This document shows positions 4,857 through 5,536 of a DNA stretch of 5,536 bases, one piece after another; the first letter of the stretch is position 1, and every line of letters starts with the position of its first letter. The translations under genes and the position numbers were made by a program. This DNA comes from Acidobacteriota bacterium. GTDB taxonomy: Bacteria; Acidobacteriota; UBA6911. Below the pieces are notes generated by a model, which saw only the letters and a program-made list of their open reading frames with translations, had not been told where the DNA came from and made no database searches. The DNA lies in NCBI GenBank assembly GCA_023265215.1, contig JAHFUH010000392.1:1-5536 (forward strand), written 5' to 3'.

Positions 4857-5536
4857 TCAATATGCTTTGGCAAAGTAGGCCCTTCGTTGGGACGGCTTGC
4901 CGCAACAAATGCATGCGCCTGCATCACCGGACGGTTCGAGAGGAATACAGCGCAAGGTAGCCTTGGTGCTCTCCTTGATGTTTTTCTCGCATTGCGCGTC
5001 TCCGCACCAGAAGGAAAAGGCGAATCCCTTTTCCACAGCCGTTTTGAATTCATCATAATTTTTGGGAGCCGCCGTGTTGGCATTGCGAAAATTGAGAGCC
5101 CGCTCATACAGGGAGCTTTGAATTGAAATCAAAGCCTGCGAAACTGCGTCCGCCAAACCTGCTTGCGGAACAAACGATTTGCCTTCTTTCCCCGGCTTAT
5201 CGCGCCGGGCGAGCACAACCGTGTTTTTCGCAACATCTTTTGGACCAATCTCGATGCGCAAAGGCACACCCCTCATCTCCCAATCATTGAACTTGAATCC
5301 CGGGCTTGTTCCTTCGCGCTCATCCAGAATCACACGATAATTCGACATAAGCTCCGATCGAATTTTGCCGGCGGCCTGCAGGACCGACGCCTTCTCTTCA
5401 TCGCTCTTGAAGATCGGAACAATCACAACCTGATAGGGTGCAAGTTTGGGAGGAAGAATCAATCCCTGGTCGTCGCCGTGCACCATAATTATCGCACCGA
5501 TAAACCTGGTCGACAGGCCCCAGGATGTGGTCCAGC
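4857..5536 (-). CDS. proS: Prolyl-tRNA synthetase, C-terminal part (N-terminus beyond window)
   Basis: The enzyme charges tRNA-Pro with proline. The visible part is the last 226 codons. The frame stays open to the window edge, and the first residues (TTSWGLSTRFIGAIIMVHGDD, split as TTSWGLSTR then FIGAIIMVHGDDQG) are the class II motif 3 region, so the ATG at 5486 is internal and not the start. Next, LPPKLAPYQVVIVPI opens the anticodon-binding domain. The C-terminal domain carries Cys as WCGDAQC (C-x4-C) and, 25 residues later, CICC (C-x2-C), the zinc-binding pattern of the short, archaeal/eukaryotic-like class; the protein ends FAKAY, and a C-terminal Tyr is typical of this class. It therefore lacks the editing insertion of the long bacterial (E. 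coli-like) enzyme in this region. Full-length members are about 480 aa, so roughly half is missing at the window edge. Convergent with the metallo-hydrolase gene. Confidence 0.96.
   Translation of the reverse strand, partial: WTTSWGLSTRFIGAIIMVHGDDQGLILPPKLAPYQVVIVPIFKSDEEKASVLQAAGKIRSELMSNYRVILDEREGTSPGFKFNDWEMRGVPLRIEIGPKDVAKNTVVLARRDKPGKEGKSFVPQAGLADAVSQALISIQSSLYERALNFRNANTAAPKNYDEFKTAVEKGFAFSFWCGDAQCEKNIKESTKATLRCIPLEPSGDAGACICCGKPSQRRAYFAKAY

Noticed and set aside
5484..5486. ATG as the start of proS
   Set aside because: The frame remains open to the window edge and encodes the class II motif 3 residues just before it, so this Met is internal.

Overview
The window reads as an ordinary chromosomal housekeeping segment of a Gram-negative-like bacterium with intermediate GC content. 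The content includes a prolyl-tRNA synthetase of the short, archaeal/eukaryotic-like type with a C-terminal zinc domain, hemE, a glyoxalase II-like metallo-hydrolase and a HEAT-repeat protein. From memory, this mix resembles anaerobic Desulfobacterota or Syntrophobacterales-like bacteria. That placement is an inference from protein style, not something the sequence proves.

Layout. (1) Positions 3-587 (+): the remains of an alpha/beta-hydrolase, entering from outside the window, broken by an in-frame TAG at 120-122 and lacking the usual catalytic Ser and His. (2) 596-650: a four-copy heptamer array and an inverted copy of its unit, between convergent genes. (3) 648-1391 (-): HEAT-repeat protein. 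(4) 1524-1817 (+): 97-residue protein with two Cys pairs, divergent from the HEAT gene. (5) 1857-3870 (-): a two-gene operon of an unrecognised exported protein followed, one base after its stop, by hemE. A second 28-bp heptamer-period repeat has been incorporated into the last codons of hemE. (6) 3871-4039: divergent control region with a perfect 9-bp-arm palindrome just upstream of a good -10 box. (7) 4040-4723 (+): metallo-beta-lactamase-fold hydrolase. (8) 4763-4814: large inverted repeat between convergent genes. (9) 4857 to the window end (-): C-terminal part of proS.

The genes alternate in direction, and each of the three convergent junctions carries an inverted repeat, perfect in two and interrupted in the third. 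These are plausible two-way transcription stops, although none has a clear U-tract. The recognisable genes belong to separate processes: heme/tetrapyrrole synthesis, tRNA charging and thiol-ester or persulfide-type hydrolysis. Only the exported protein and hemE look co-transcribed. I do not see a convincing new multi-gene system. The items most worth a second look are the decaying hydrolase, the two heptamer arrays (one now coding), the palindromic operator candidate and the exported partner of hemE.
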